Source: Thiothrix litoralis
GTDB lineage: Bacteria; Pseudomonadota; Gammaproteobacteria; Thiotrichales; Thiotrichaceae
Direction: 5' to 3'
Assembly (NCBI RefSeq): GCF_017901135.1
Contig: NZ_CP072801.1
Location: 868,001 to 932,000 of the forward strand
Length of the DNA: 64,000 nucleotides
Shown: positions 1-10,463 of the stretch, in pieces
Numbering within the stretch: the first letter of the stretch is position 1
How the letters are laid out: every line of letters begins with the position of its first letter
The notes under the pieces: model-generated
Databases searched by the model: none
What the model was told of the DNA's origin: nothing
Seen by the model: only the letters and a program-made list of their open reading frames with translations
Position numbers and translations under genes: made by a program

Positions 1-655
1 CTGCTTCGGTTTTGTACATGTTCACCGGCAGCGGGATGTGGTCAGAATATTGGCGGATGATATTGCGCAAACGCCAGCCGTCTGCCAGCAGCTTTTCATC
101 TTCCTTAAGGTGCAGGACGATTTCAGTGCCACGCGTTGCTTTGTCGACTTGTTCCAATGAGTAACCGGATTGCGCGTCGGATTCCCAACGTACACCTTCA
201 GAGGCCGCAGCACCGGCACGGCGAGTCGTCAGGGTGACTTTATCCGCAACGATGAAGGAGGCATAAAAACCGACCCCGAACTGCCCGATCATGTGTGAGT
301 CTTTTTTCTCATCGCCGGTCAGTTTGCTGAGGAATTCCTTGGTGCCGGATTTGGCAATCGTGCCGATATTGGTGACAACTTCGTCGCGGCTCATGCCGAT
401 GCCGTTGTCTCGCACGGTGATAGTGCCTTCCTTGCTGTCGAACTCGACTTCTACACGCAGTTCGCTGTCATTTTCGTAGAGGCTGTCATTGCCAATCGCT
501 TCAAAACGCAGCTTGTCGCAGGCATCCGAACCGTTGGAGATGAGTTCGCGCAGGAAAATTTCCTTGTTGGAGTACAGCGAGTGAATCATCAGGTGCAGAA
601 GCTGGTTCACTTCGGTCTGAAATTGCATGTTTTCTTTGTTGGTCGTTGCCGTCAT
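1..655 (-). CDS. htpG: Chaperone HtpG (Hsp90), N-terminal part, cut by window edge
   Basis: Hsp90-family ATP-dependent chaperone of the cytoplasm. The visible 218 residues cover the GHKL ATPase domain: the start [16 protein letters not shown] is followed by the motif [16 protein letters not shown], then RDNGIGM and [11 protein letters not shown], the ATP-binding boxes N, G1 and G2. The ATG at 653-655 is preceded by GAGGAAT, an acceptable ribosome binding site. The gene runs off the left end, so the middle and C-terminal dimerisation domains are not seen. Only the reading frame opposite to a long spurious ORF is coding. Identification is firm from the ATP-binding motifs. Confidence 0.95.
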   Translation of the reverse strand, partial: MTATTNKENMQFQTEVNQLLHLMIHSLYSNKEIFLRELISNGSDACDKLRFEAIGNDSLYENDSELRVEVEFDSKEGTITVRDNGIGMSRDEVVTNIGTIAKSGTKEFLSKLTGDEKKDSHMIGQFGVGFYASFIVADKVTLTTRRAGAAASEGVRWESDAQSGYSLEQVDKATRGTEIVLHLKEDEKLLADGWRLRNIIRQYSDHIPLPVNMYKTEA

Positions 656-732
656 GGGTTGTTATTCCTCACATCTATGTTCATTCAATGTCGGCAAGAT
701 GGGGGAACATGGCGTGATTTCAAGGGTAATGC

Positions 733-1734
733 TTAGCCTTGATGGTGAAGTTTGCCCAATTGTTGGGAAATTTCAGCGCCTGTTCCCTCCAGCATGTGCC
801 GCTCAGCCAAGGTGAAAACCCCGCAGGCTTCATGCCAGGCAATGCCTTGCGCCCAGTTTGGCAGTTCCACCCTGCCTTGACCTTTGCGCGGTAGGATATA
901 GCAGCCATCCGCCCGATACAGCAGGTTATACGGCTGCTTGGCTTGGTGCAGGGACTCGATCATTTGCCATGCATCCTGCGTCGAAGCGGTATGCCAGCAT
1001 TCCAGCGGGTAGGCTTCGTCCCCACCACGGTGTTGCCAGCGCGGTAATTCCACCGGGAGGCGTGTTTCGCGCACAAAGCCCTGAAAATGCAACTGATTGA
1101 TCGAAGCGTAAGCGCCAAGGCTGTTGAACGCCATGCCCAGCCCCGGCAGCACGCTGGCTTGTTCGGCAACCAGCGTCATCATGCGGGCGTGGTGCGTCTG
1201 GCTCAGGAATTGCGGCAGTGTTTGCGCCGGTTCGGGCACGACCAGCAAATGCCAGGGTGCGAACGGAAACTTGTTGTACAACACTCGTAGTGGCGAGCCA
1301 TGCCAGTCACCTTCCCACAAGATTTCCGGGCGCAGGAATGGTTTGTTGAAGTGGAATTTGTCCGGGGCAAACGGCTGGTGAATGTCCTTGAAAACCTCAC
1401 TGGAAACCCGCGCCGGGCGCAACGAACGTAGTGGGTTTACCACTAACTCCCAAGGTTCAAGGGCGTGATGTTCCCACCCGGAAAACTGTTGGATGCCCGT
1501 GGTGGTAAGGGCAGTGAAGACCGAAAGATCGTCTTCTGGGCCAGTGGCTTGCCGGTCTTGCAGTTCGTCGAAGTTACGGCGCAGGTCGTCCTGTAGTAGT
1601 TCAAACAACTCCGGGTCTTGCATACTGTTGGCAAGTACCAGAATGAGAGCACCCAAGCCATCGGTGGTGAGCATGTTTTTCAGGCCAGTGGCGAAGTGGG
1701 TTTTGAAACTGAGGAGGTCAGGGGCGATGAACAT
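733..1734 (-). CDS. HIT/GalT-superfamily phosphorylase-like protein (VTC2-like)
   Basis: Predicted soluble 333-residue protein. Two stretches resemble the plant VTC2 / GDP-D-glucose phosphorylase branch of the HIT superfamily: PWHLLVVPEP in the middle and FNSLGAYASINQLHFQGF about residue 215. The second is the catalytic-loop region; VTC2 proteins have H-x-H-x-Q there, whereas here the first His is Gln (QLHFQ). This suggests a nucleotide-sugar or dinucleotide phosphorylase/transferase, but the substrate cannot be read from the sequence. I chose the ATG at 1734 because AAGGA precedes it; a longer frame begins at 1782 without a good site. It lies between htpG and tRNA-Val on the opposite strand from thrS. 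Confidence 0.6.
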   Translation of the reverse strand: MFIAPDLLSFKTHFATGLKNMLTTDGLGALILVLANSMQDPELFELLQDDLRRNFDELQDRQATGPEDDLSVFTALTTTGIQQFSGWEHHALEPWELVVNPLRSLRPARVSSEVFKDIHQPFAPDKFHFNKPFLRPEILWEGDWHGSPLRVLYNKFPFAPWHLLVVPEPAQTLPQFLSQTHHARMMTLVAEQASVLPGLGMAFNSLGAYASINQLHFQGFVRETRLPVELPRWQHRGGDEAYPLECWHTASTQDAWQMIESLHQAKQPYNLLYRADGCYILPRKGQGRVELPNWAQGIAWHEACGVFTLAERHMLEGTGAEISQQLGKLHHQG

Positions 1735-1789
1735 GAAAGATCCTTGCAGGTTTTTTATAGTGTAACAGCCCTTTCTTCGCAAAAAAATC

Positions 1790-1817
1790 TTGCTTTACCC
1801 TAGATTATCGCTATAAT
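1790..1817 (+). promoter_or_regulatory. Sigma-70-type promoter of tRNA-Val
   Basis: TTGCTT (1790-1795), 16-nt spacer, then a perfect TATAAT (1812-1817). The tRNA begins 17 nt downstream of the -10 box, which fits. The same promoter could feed thrS downstream. Confidence 0.7.
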
Positions 1818-1834
1818 CTGCCTCCTTCAGCGAC

Positions 1835-1911
1835 AGGCGTATAGCTCAGTTGGTTAGAGCACCACCTTGACATGGTGGGGGTCGTTGGTTCGAGTCCAAT
1901 TACGCCTACCA
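1835..1911 (+). tRNA. tRNA-Val(GAC)
   Basis: Full cloverleaf of 77 nt with encoded CCA. The acceptor stem AGGCGTA pairs with TACGCCT. The anticodon arm is CCACC-TTGACAT-GGTGG, giving anticodon GAC (valine). The T-loop GGTTCGAGTCC is canonical. It sits immediately upstream of thrS. Confidence 0.95.
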
Positions 1912-1961
1912 CTTTTATATAACCATGTGATCCCTCGTATAGGTCACCACTGGAGCACAAT

Positions 1962-3890
1962 ATGCCAGTTATTACCCTCCCTGACGGAAGTCAACGTTCC
2001 TACGAAGCCCCTTTATCTGTACTAGCAGTTGCTGCCGACATCGGCGCAGGTCTTGCTAAAGCTACGCTTGCAGGAAAAGTTGATGGCGAATTGGTTGATG
2101 CCAGCCACATAATTGCCCAAGATGCTTCCCTCAGTATTATTACCGTGAAAGATGCCGAAGGCTTGGATGTTATCCGACATTCCTCTGCGCATCTGATGGC
2201 ACAAGCCGTGAAACAACTGTTCCCGGATGTGCAAGTCACCATCGGTCCGACGATCGAAAACGGTTTCTATTACGACTTTGCTTCCTCACGCCCCTTCGCG
2301 CCTGAAGATTTAGTGGCGATTGATGCGCGGATGCAAGATCTGATCAAACAGGACATCCCGGTCGAGCGCAGCACCCTGTCACGCGACGAAGCCATCAGCT
2401 TCTTCCTGAACATGGGTGAAAAATACAAAGCGGAAATCATCGAAAGCATTCCCGCCGACCAAACGCTGTCACTCTACCGCCAAGGCGATTTCATCGACCT
2501 GTGCCGTGGGCCACACGTCCCCAGCACTGGCAAAATTCCCTCTGTCAAGGTGATGAAAGTTGCGGGCGCTTACTGGCGCGGCAATTCCAAAAATGAAATG
2601 CTGCAACGCATTTACGGCACCGCATGGCCTAACAAGAAAGAGCTACAAGCTTATCTGACCATGTTGGAAGAGGCTGAAAAGCGCGACCACCGCAAACTGG
2701 GTCGTCAATTGGATATGTTCCATTTCGACGAACAAGCGCCCGGTGCAGTATTTTGGCATCCAAAAGGCTGGGCATTATTCCAGGAACTGATTGGTTACAT
2801 GCGCCAACGTCAGCAACGCGCTGGTTACGTCGAGGTCAACACCCCGGACGTGATGGATCGCAGCCTGTGGGAAACCTCCGGTCACTGGTTCAATTACCGT
2901 GACAATATGTTCACCACGACCACCGAAGACGAGCGCGTTTTCGCCCTGAAACCCATGAACTGCCCCGGTGGCATGTTGATGTTTTCACAGGGCTTGAAAA
3001 GTTACCGCGATCTACCGCTGCGTATGGCTGAATTTGGCAAGGTACACCGTTACGAACCCTCCGGTGCGTTGCACGGCCTGATGCGTGTGCGCCATTTCAC
3101 CCAAGATGATGCCCATATCTTCTGCACCGAAGGCCAGATGGCGCAAGAGTGCAAAGACGTAGTGGCGCTGGTGCTCGACATTTACAAAGAATTTGGCTTT
3201 GAAAATGTCCACATCAAACTGTCTACCCGCCCAGAGAACCGCATCGGTTCGGATGAAAGTTGGGATATTCTCGAACACGCACTCGGTGATGCGCTGGAAA
3301 GCATGGCCTTGCCATACACACTGTTTCCGGGCGAAGGCGCGTTCTACGGCCCCAAGCTGGAATTTGTATTACGTGATGCCATCGGGCGTGACTGGCAGTG
3401 TGGTACTTTGCAGGTTGACATGAGTTTGCCCGAGCGTTTTGACCTGACCTACGTGGCGGAAGACAATACCCGTAAACGTCCGGTTATGTTGCATCGCGCT
3501 TTGTTTGGCTCACTGGAACGCTTTACTGGCATCCTCATTGAGCATTACGAAGGCAAATTCCCGCTGTGGTTATCACCAGTGCAAGCTGTCTTGATGAATA
3601 TCACTGACAAACAGGCTGATTTCGTGCAAGATACAGTCAAGCAGCTACAGCAAGCGGGTATCCGCGCCGTAGCAGACTTGAGAAATGAAAAAATTGGCTT
3701 TAAAATCCGTGAACACACTATGCAGCGTGTCCCGTACCTGTTGGTAGTTGGGGATCGCGAAGTGGAAACACAATCTGTAGCTATGCGCACACGTTCCGGT
3801 AAAGACTTGGGAACCTTCCCATTGGTGGAAGTCCAACAACGTCTGACGGCCGAAATTGCATCGCGGCGCTTATTACTATCTGAGGATTAA
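1962..3890 (+). CDS. thrS: Threonyl-tRNA synthetase
   Basis: Class II aminoacyl-tRNA synthetase that charges tRNA-Thr and edits serine. The 642 residues match the family length and order: N-terminal TGS domain ([20 protein letters not shown]), the SAD/editing domain with [10 protein letters not shown], catalytic core with MNCPGGM (zinc Cys), motif 2 ([17 protein letters not shown]) and motif 3 ([11 protein letters not shown]), then the anticodon-binding domain. It is the first gene of the conserved thrS-infC-rpmI-rplT-pheST-ihfA cluster, and its stop codon lies within the infC initiation region. Confidence 0.98.
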   Translation: MPVITLPDGSQRSYEAPLSVLAVAADIGAGLAKATLAGKVDGELVDASHIIAQDASLSIITVKDAEGLDVIRHSSAHLMAQAVKQLFPDVQVTIGPTIENGFYYDFASSRPFAPEDLVAIDARMQDLIKQDIPVERSTLSRDEAISFFLNMGEKYKAEIIESIPADQTLSLYRQGDFIDLCRGPHVPSTGKIPSVKVMKVAGAYWRGNSKNEMLQRIYGTAWPNKKELQAYLTMLEEAEKRDHRKLGRQLDMFHFDEQAPGAVFWHPKGWALFQELIGYMRQRQQRAGYVEVNTPDVMDRSLWETSGHWFNYRDNMFTTTTEDERVFALKPMNCPGGMLMFSQGLKSYRDLPLRMAEFGKVHRYEPSGALHGLMRVRHFTQDDAHIFCTEGQMAQECKDVVALVLDIYKEFGFENVHIKLSTRPENRIGSDESWDILEHALGDALESMALPYTLFPGEGAFYGPKLEFVLRDAIGRDWQCGTLQVDMSLPERFDLTYVAEDNTRKRPVMLHRALFGSLERFTGILIEHYEGKFPLWLSPVQAVLMNITDKQADFVQDTVKQLQQAGIRAVADLRNEKIGFKIREHTMQRVPYLLVVGDREVETQSVAMRTRSGKDLGTFPLVEVQQRLTAEIASRRLLLSED

Positions 3891-3894
3891 ACTT

Positions 3895-4422
3895 ATCGCT
3901 CTCGAAAAAGAACATCGTATTAATGACGACATCAATGTACCTAAGATTCGTCTGATTGATGCGGAAGGTGAAAATCACGGTGTCGTTTCCTTGCGTGATG
4001 CAATGGAAATGGCTTTTGAAGCTGAACTCGATCTGGTGGAAATCGTACCCAATGCGAAGCCGCCGGTTTGCCGCATTATGGATTACGGCAAATTCCGTTT
4101 CGATGAAAGCAAAAAAGCCGCAATAGCCCGTAAGAACCAGAAACAAGTGCAGGTCAAGGAAATCAAGATGCGTCCGGCGACGGATGAAGGCGATTACCAG
4201 ATCAAACTGCGTAAGCTCAAAGAGTTTCTGGAAGAGGGCGATAAAGTTAAAGTCACCCTGCGCTTCAAAGGTCGTGAAATGGCCCACAAAGAGCTGGGGA
4301 TGGATGTCCTCAAGCGCGTTGAGAAAGAGCTGGAAGAACTGGCGGTTGTCGAACAGTTCCCACGTCTCGAAGGCCGTCAAATGGTCATGATGCTCGGCGC
4401 GAAAAAGAAACCGGTGGTTTAG
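3895..4422 (+). CDS. infC: Translation initiation factor IF-3, probable AUC start
   Basis: IF-3 binds the 30S subunit and rejects wrong start codons. The protein (about 175 residues) carries the expected [16 protein letters not shown] start region, [12 protein letters not shown] and the C-domain [18 protein letters not shown]. No ATG or GTG is available in the right place. An AUC at 3895 sits 9 nt after a TGAGG (3881-3885), whereas the AUU at 3886 directly abuts that site and the upstream TTG at 3856 has no site. E. coli infC starts at AUU and is autoregulated through it, so a rare start codon is expected here. The exact choice of AUC is my inference. Confidence 0.93.
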   Translation: MALEKEHRINDDINVPKIRLIDAEGENHGVVSLRDAMEMAFEAELDLVEIVPNAKPPVCRIMDYGKFRFDESKKAAIARKNQKQVQVKEIKMRPATDEGDYQIKLRKLKEFLEEGDKVKVTLRFKGREMAHKELGMDVLKRVEKELEELAVVEQFPRLEGRQMVMMLGAKKKPVV

Positions 4423-4444
4423 TTTTAATACAACACCGGAACAC

Positions 4445-4477
4445 CATCCTGTTAAGGCAAGGCACTCTTGCAGGATG
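4445..4477 (+). promoter_or_regulatory. Hairpin in the rpmI leader, possible L20 operator
   Basis: Between infC and rpmI the segment CATCCTG (4445-4451) pairs with CAGGATG (4471-4477) around a 19-nt loop. In E. coli the L20 protein represses rpmI-rplT by binding structured leader RNA, so a leader structure at this place is plausible. I cannot show L20 recognition from the sequence. Confidence 0.35.
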
Positions 4478-4507
4478 TTTTATCTACCTTATGAAAAGGA
4501 GACCAAG

Positions 4508-4708
4508 ATGCCTAAGATGAAAAGTAGCCGTGCTGCGGCCAAACGTTTCAAGAAGAGCGGCAGTGGCTTGTTTAAACGCAAGCAGTCACACCTGCGTCAT
4601 ATCTTGACCAAGAAATCCACCAAGCGTAAGCGTCATTTGCGTTCAGGCGACAACTTTGTTGTGGCTGCGGATCACGCTAATGTGCAAAAAATGTTGCCCT
4701 ACGCATAA
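4508..4708 (+). CDS. rpmI: 50S ribosomal protein L35
   Basis: Small basic ribosomal protein of 66 residues, [14 protein letters not shown] at the start and [10 protein letters not shown] near the end, both typical for bL35. The ATG at 4508 follows AAAAGGAGA; an in-frame upstream ATG at 4475 would add 11 residues not found in the family. It lies 17 nt before rplT and is expected to be co-transcribed and translationally coupled with it. Confidence 0.95.
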   Translation: MPKMKSSRAAAKRFKKSGSGLFKRKQSHLRHILTKKSTKRKRHLRSGDNFVVAADHANVQKMLPYA

Positions 4709-4725
4709 TCAGGAGGATTTGAAAC

Positions 4726-5085
4726 ATGGCAAGAGTTAAACGTGGTGTAACGGCACATGCCCGTCACAAGAAAATCCTCAAGCTGGCAAAAGGCTACTAC
4801 GGTGCCCGCAGCCGGGTCTATCGGGTTGCGCATCAGGCAGTCATCAAGGCTGGCCAATATGCATTCCGTGACCGCCGTCAAAAGAAACGCCAATTCCGCG
4901 CTCTGTGGATCGTGCGTATCAATGCCGGTGCTCGTCTGTTCGGTCTGTCTTACAGCCGCATGATGAATGGTCTGAAGAAAGCTAACATTAGTCTTGACCG
5001 TAAGGTTCTGGCTGATTTGGCCGTCCATGACATCGCTGCGTTTGGTGCAGTTGCAGAAAAGGCAAAAGCTGCCCTGACTGCTTAA
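4726..5085 (+). CDS. rplT: 50S ribosomal protein L20
   Basis: 119-residue bL20, essential early assembly protein of the 50S subunit that binds 23S rRNA. It begins [18 protein letters not shown] and contains the basic stretch [20 protein letters not shown], both diagnostic. CAGGAGG lies just upstream of the ATG. In relatives it represses its own operon through the rpmI leader; a candidate hairpin is seen at 4445-4477. A hairpin terminator follows before pheS. Confidence 0.97.
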   Translation: MARVKRGVTAHARHKKILKLAKGYYGARSRVYRVAHQAVIKAGQYAFRDRRQKKRQFRALWIVRINAGARLFGLSYSRMMNGLKKANISLDRKVLADLAVHDIAAFGAVAEKAKAALTA

Positions 5086-5109
5086 GCTGCATTAAGATGC
5101 GCTGAAAAT

Positions 5110-6221
<1,112 letters not shown>

Positions 6222-6234
6222 ACGGAGTAACCTT

Positions 6235-8622
6235 ATGAAAGTCAGTGAAAAATGGCTGCGTGAGTGGATTAATACGCCGCAGACGCTGGATGCCATTGCC
6301 GACAAACTCACCATGTCTGGCTGTGAAGTGGAATCCCGCGACCCGGTAGCGACCGCTTTTACCAGCATCGTGGTTGGCCATGTGCTGGAGCGTGAAAAAC
6401 ACCCCGACGCCGACAAGCTGAGCGTGTGCAAAGTGGATGGCGGGCAGGGCGAAATCCTGCAAATCGTTTGTGGTGCTAGCAATGTACGGGCTGGCCTGAA
6501 AGTGCCGTTGGCATTAATCGGCGCAGTGCTGCCATTACCCGACGGTGCGGATCTGAAGATCAAAAAGGGCAAGCTGCGTGGGATAGAATCCTTCGGCATG
6601 TTGTGTTCTTCCACCGAACTGGGCATGTCTGACAAGTCCGATGGCTTGCTGGAATTGCCGGAAGATGCGCCTGTCGGTGCGGACATCCGCGATTACCTCA
6701 AGCTCAACGATGAAGTCATCGAACTGGCCATCACCGCCAATCGTGGCGATTGCATGAGCATGATCGGCGTGGCGCGTGAAACCGCGCTGGTGATGGATGT
6801 GCCATTGAACGTGCCGGAAATCCCCGCACAGACGCCCCAACATACCGATACCTTCCCGGTTGATTTGCAGGCAACAGATGCTTGCCCACGTTACGTCGGG
6901 CGCATTATCCGCAATATCAACCCGCAAGCTACCACGCCGATCTGGATGCAGGAAAAGCTGCGCCGCGCGGGTATCCGTAGCATTTCCGCGACGGTGGATG
7001 TGACCAACTACGTGTTGCTGGAACTCGGTCAGCCGATGCACGCTTTCGACCTCGATACGCTGCAATCCGGCATTGTGGTGCGCTACGCCAAAGCTGGCGA
7101 AACCCTGAAAATGCTCGATGGACAAACCGCCACCTTGCGTGACGACACGCTGGTGATTGCCGATGCTGACAAAGCCGTAGCAATGGCAGGCATTATGGGC
7201 GGCGAGCCAACCTCGGTGACGGATGCTACCCGTAATGTATTTCTGGAAAGCGCTCATTTTCGCCCGCACAAAATCATGGGCAAGGCACGTAGCTATGGCC
7301 TGCAAACCGATTCTGCTGCCCGTTTCGAGCGTGGTGTCGACCCGGATATGCCGGTCAAGGCGATGGAACGTGCTACCCAACTGATCGTGGACATCTGTGG
7401 TGGGGAAGTGGGAACCGTGGTGGATACCCTTGCAGCCCCCAGCTTGCTGCAACGCAAAGCCATTTTGCTGCGCCCGCAACGCATCCGCCGCGTACTCGGT
7501 GTGACGATGGATGCAGCAACAGTCGAAGGCGTGCTGGCACGTCTGAACTGCGAATTCAGCCAGAGTGATGCCGGTTGGCAGGTGCAAGCACCTTTGGCAC
7601 GTTTCGATTTGAATATCGAAGAAGATTTGATCGAAGAGTTGGCGCGGGTACGTGGTTACGATGCGATCCCGGCGGAATTGCGTCCGCGTGCGCCGCGCAT
7701 TACCCAGCCCAGCGAAACGGCTGTCAAGCGTGAACATTTGCGGCAGTTATTGGTGGCGCGTGGTTATCAGGAAGCAGTGACCTTCAGTTTCGTTGACCCC
7801 AAAATGGAAGCGACGCTGGCACCAACCACCGAGAGCATTGCGTTGGCTAACCCGATTTCAGCCGATTTGGGCGTCATGCGCAGCACGCTGTGGTCAGGTT
7901 TATTGCGTTCGGTGGCTTATAACCTGAACCGCCAGCAAAACCGGGTGCGTTTGTTTGAGATCGGCCCAGCGTTTTTCCAAGGCGAAGACGGCAAGCCGCA
8001 GCAAAAAACCATGCTTTCTGGGGTATTGACCGGAAATCTTTACCCGGAACAGTGGGGACAGGTGAACCGATCCGTCGATTTTTACGACTTGAAAGGGGAT
8101 GTGGAAACCTTGCTGGCACAAGTGAGCGGCTCGCGCTTCCATTTTGCCCCGGTTGCCCATGCGGCATTGCACCCCGGTCAGTCAGCGGAAATCATGACGG
8201 ATAATGCGGTGGTTGGCTGGATGGGTATGTTGCATCCCCGGATCGAGGAACAGCTTGGTCTGGAACAACCGACTTACCTGTTTGAACTGGATATGGCGCT
8301 GTTGATGCAGCGGGCGCTGCCAAAGTATCAGGCGGTTTCCAAATTCCCAGCAATTCGTCGTGATCTGGCCTTGTTGGTCAGGGAAGATACGTTAGCGGTT
8401 GCTTTGGAAAATGCTGTGAAAAAAGCAGCAATTCCACAACTAATGTCTTATTATTTATTCGATGTCTACACGGGTAAAGGCATACAGGAAGGTCAAAAAA
8501 GCGTAGCTTTAAGCTTGATTTTGCAAGACTTTTCGCGCACGCTTGAGGACGCAGAAATCAATCGGATCGTCGACGCAGTGGTTGCCTCGCTTCAGGAAGA
8601 AGTCGGCGCAATTTTGCGTTAA
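6235..8622 (+). CDS. pheT: Phenylalanyl-tRNA synthetase beta subunit
   Basis: 795-residue beta subunit, the family's normal length. In order: tRNA-binding OB fold (VVGHVLEREKHPDADKLSVC), B3/B4 editing domain, B5 domain, inactive catalytic-like core (TFSFVDPKMEATL) and the C-terminal FDX-ACB anticodon-binding domain (YQAVSKFPAIRRDLALLVRE). ihfA follows 15 nt downstream, as in other gammaproteobacteria. Confidence 0.97.
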   Translation: MKVSEKWLREWINTPQTLDAIADKLTMSGCEVESRDPVATAFTSIVVGHVLEREKHPDADKLSVCKVDGGQGEILQIVCGASNVRAGLKVPLALIGAVLPLPDGADLKIKKGKLRGIESFGMLCSSTELGMSDKSDGLLELPEDAPVGADIRDYLKLNDEVIELAITANRGDCMSMIGVARETALVMDVPLNVPEIPAQTPQHTDTFPVDLQATDACPRYVGRIIRNINPQATTPIWMQEKLRRAGIRSISATVDVTNYVLLELGQPMHAFDLDTLQSGIVVRYAKAGETLKMLDGQTATLRDDTLVIADADKAVAMAGIMGGEPTSVTDATRNVFLESAHFRPHKIMGKARSYGLQTDSAARFERGVDPDMPVKAMERATQLIVDICGGEVGTVVDTLAAPSLLQRKAILLRPQRIRRVLGVTMDAATVEGVLARLNCEFSQSDAGWQVQAPLARFDLNIEEDLIEELARVRGYDAIPAELRPRAPRITQPSETAVKREHLRQLLVARGYQEAVTFSFVDPKMEATLAPTTESIALANPISADLGVMRSTLWSGLLRSVAYNLNRQQNRVRLFEIGPAFFQGEDGKPQQKTMLSGVLTGNLYPEQWGQVNRSVDFYDLKGDVETLLAQVSGSRFHFAPVAHAALHPGQSAEIMTDNAVVGWMGMLHPRIEEQLGLEQPTYLFELDMALLMQRALPKYQAVSKFPAIRRDLALLVREDTLAVALENAVKKAAIPQLMSYYLFDVYTGKGIQEGQKSVALSLILQDFSRTLEDAEINRIVDAVVASLQEEVGAILR

Positions 8623-8637
8623 ACAGGGAGAAAGTGC

Positions 8638-8946
8638 ATGACAACAACATTAACCAAAGCAGACATGGTTGAACATCTGTTTGAAGAATTGGGCTTGAAT
8701 AAGCGCGAAGCCAAGGATTTGGTCGAGATGTTTTTTGAAGAAGTCCGTGATGCCTTAGAAACAGGCAAGAACGTAAAATTATCTGGGTTTGGTAATTTTA
8801 TGTTGCGTGATAAAACCCAGCGTCCAGGGCGTAACCCCAAAACGGGCGAGGAAATTCCGGTAACAGCACGACGTGTGGTTACTTTCCGTCCGGGGCAAAA
8901 GCTTAAGCAACGGGTAGAGGAATATGGAAGCAACAACGCCCAATAG
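8638..8946 (+). CDS. ihfA: Integration host factor alpha subunit
   Basis: 102-residue DNA-bending protein of the HU/IHF family, active as heterodimer with IHF-beta. Diagnostic parts are [20 protein letters not shown] and the beta-arm region [19 protein letters not shown], which differentiates IHF-alpha from HU. The ATG is preceded by CAGGGAGAAA. The 3' end overlaps the following merR-like gene by 23 nt, a link conserved in many relatives. Confidence 0.96.
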   Translation: MTTTLTKADMVEHLFEELGLNKREAKDLVEMFFEEVRDALETGKNVKLSGFGNFMLRDKTQRPGRNPKTGEEIPVTARRVVTFRPGQKLKQRVEEYGSNNAQ

Positions 8947-9304
8947 CCAATTGCCACCCATTCCGAGCAAGCGCTACTTCACCATTGGTGAGGTCAGCGA
9001 CTTGTGCGGCGTGAAAACGCACGTATTGCGCTATTGGGAACAGGAGTTTCCTTCCCTCAAGCCGATGAAACGGCGGGGTAACCGCCGTTATTATCAGCGT
9101 GAAGATGTGTTGCTGATTCGTCAGATTCGCGCCTTGTTGTATGAACAGGGTTATACCATCAGTGGTGCGCGTCAGAAATTGCTGGACGAGGTGCATACAC
9201 CACCAGCAGCAGTATTGCCATTGGAGCCTATTGTGGTCAACGGACACGACGTTGCACCTTTGGTAGAAGAGCTGGAACGTATTTTGTATATCCTTAAATG
9301 CTGA
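8924..9304 (+). CDS. MerR-family transcriptional regulator
   Basis: 126-residue one-domain regulator. The winged helix-turn-helix spans about residues 18-85: [25 protein letters not shown] followed by [19 protein letters not shown], the classic MerR DNA-binding signature. The C-terminal part is short and has no metal-binding cysteines, so it is not a metal sensor of the MerR/CueR kind. It overlaps ihfA by 23 nt and is followed by tRNA-Pro, the usual arrangement. Its targets cannot be inferred. Confidence 0.88.
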   Translation: MEATTPNSQLPPIPSKRYFTIGEVSDLCGVKTHVLRYWEQEFPSLKPMKRRGNRRYYQREDVLLIRQIRALLYEQGYTISGARQKLLDEVHTPPAAVLPLEPIVVNGHDVAPLVEELERILYILKC

Positions 9305-9311
9305 TTTAAGC

Positions 9312-9340
9312 TTGAGCTTACCAGACGATTACGGTATGCT
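9312..9340 (+). promoter_or_regulatory. Promoter of tRNA-Pro
   Basis: TTGAGC (9312-9317), 17-nt spacer, TATGCT (9335-9340); the tRNA begins 15 nt further on. Confidence 0.6.
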
Positions 9341-9354
9341 CTCATCCCTTCGGT

Positions 9355-9431
9355 CGGGGCGTAGCGCAGCCTGGTAGCGCACCACACTGGGGGTGTGGGG
9401 GTCGTAGGTTCGAATCCTATCGTCCCGACCA
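9355..9431 (+). tRNA. tRNA-Pro(GGG)
   Basis: 77-nt cloverleaf with encoded CCA. Acceptor CGGGGCG pairs with CGTCCCG (one G-U). The anticodon arm CCACA-CTGGGGG-TGTGG gives anticodon GGG (proline). The T-arm contains GGTTCGAATCC. Confidence 0.95.
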
Positions 9432-9449
9432 ACTATTCTTTTCAAATCA

Positions 9450-10463
9450 ATGTTATTGGTTTTGCCAAACAAGTCCCACATTCATTTCTTCCTACCCGGT
9501 TTATTTCAGCCGCTCGCACTCTGGCGTAAAGATTTTGCCTTTCAGCCTGTCGCTGAAAACTTGTTGCGTTTGTGTGCTGGTGCCACTGTCGAGACCTTGC
9601 CTGTGCAAGGGCTAGAAAATACCTTGTTCCACCAAGCCGGACATCCCGCTGATACCGAACTTCCTTTTGCCTATTGCCGCTACTTACTCGACTTTGGCGT
9701 GCCACCACCGCAAGCCTTGCTGTGTGCTGACCCGGTATTGTTAAAAAGTGGGCAGGATAGCGTGGTCATGCAACCTAGCTTGCCGCACCTCACTGAGCAG
9801 GAAATGGCAACCTTGCTGACCTTGCTGAACAGCCATCTGGCAGAAGATGGTCTGCAACTGGTGGCAAAACACCCGCAACGCTGGTATTTGCTAGGTGAAA
9901 GGGTGCAGGGCACAACACCCTTGTGCACTGTGCCGCTCTCGCAAGCCCTCGGACAAAGCATTTTCGCGCTACTACCCCAAGGCGACAAACGCTACTGGCA
10001 TCGCTTGCTGAATGAAATCCAGATGCTGCTGCACACCAGTGAAATCCCCGCCGTCAACGCCCTGTGGCTGTGGGGGGCATCCAGTTCTTCACTTCCCTCT
10101 TGGCAAAAGGGAGGCTGGGGGGGATTTCTCGGCTCAAGCACAACCGCCGAAGTCATGGCTTCAGCCACTAACACCCCGTATCACCCCGTCACCACGTTCG
10201 CTGACTGTCAGGTCGACGCAGGCAACTACGCGATCATCCTTGAAGACTTGCACATCCCCAGCGTTACTGACGATCTGCACCATTGGGAACAAGCCCTCGC
10301 CGAGCTGGAAACGCACTGGTTTGCCCCAGCACTGGTGGGCATGAAATCGGGTAAGTTCGACATCAGCATTAGTGCTTGCGACGGGCGTTTGCTGCATTGC
10401 CAAGCATCACCCGCCTGGAAATTCTGGCAAACCCGTGCTGCGAATTGGGATCAGCTTATCTGA
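9450..10463 (+). CDS. Conserved hypothetical protein, RpfE/COG4255-like
   Basis: 337-residue protein that resembles the RpfE/COG4255 group, sometimes annotated as phosphoglycerate-mutase-like; function unknown. Visible features are an N-terminal FFLPGLFQP region, FAYCRYLLDFG, a central LVAKHPQRWYLLGE and a conserved-looking C-terminal half with ILEDLHIPS. Residues about 214-227 are encoded by a dispersed GC-rich repeat (10088-10129) inserted in frame; the peptide LPSWQKGGWGGFLGS comes from it. The repeat sits between the HPQRWYLLGE half and the C-terminal half, so the protein may tolerate it as a loop. It starts 18 nt after tRNA-Pro and ends overlapping xseA by 8 nt, converging on it. No clear ribosome binding site was seen. 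Confidence 0.55.
   Translation: MLLVLPNKSHIHFFLPGLFQPLALWRKDFAFQPVAENLLRLCAGATVETLPVQGLENTLFHQAGHPADTELPFAYCRYLLDFGVPPPQALLCADPVLLKSGQDSVVMQPSLPHLTEQEMATLLTLLNSHLAEDGLQLVAKHPQRWYLLGERVQGTTPLCTVPLSQALGQSIFALLPQGDKRYWHRLLNEIQMLLHTSEIPAVNALWLWGASSSSLPSWQKGGWGGFLGSSTTAEVMASATNTPYHPVTTFADCQVDAGNYAIILEDLHIPSVTDDLHHWEQALAELETHWFAPALVGMKSGKFDISISACDGRLLHCQASPAWKFWQTRAANWDQLI
10088..10129 (+). repeat. Dispersed GC-rich palindromic repeat inside a coding region
   Basis: Contains CTTCCCTCTTGG...AAAGGGAGG followed by CTGGGGGGGATTT. Read on the other strand it matches the repeat at 55752-55802 (AAATCCTCCCCCAGCCCCTCC then TTTTTCAAAGGAGGGG). The insertion keeps the reading frame of the host gene. Confidence 0.65.

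Noticed and set aside
6535..7737. 400-codon open frame opposite pheT
   Set aside because: Antisense shadow of a well-conserved synthetase gene; His/Gln-rich composition is what the reverse of GC-rich coding frames gives.
9301..9320. TAAGCTTGAGCTTA as a terminator after merR
   Set aside because: Only a 6-bp palindrome with no T-run; it overlaps the -35 region of the tRNA-Pro promoter.
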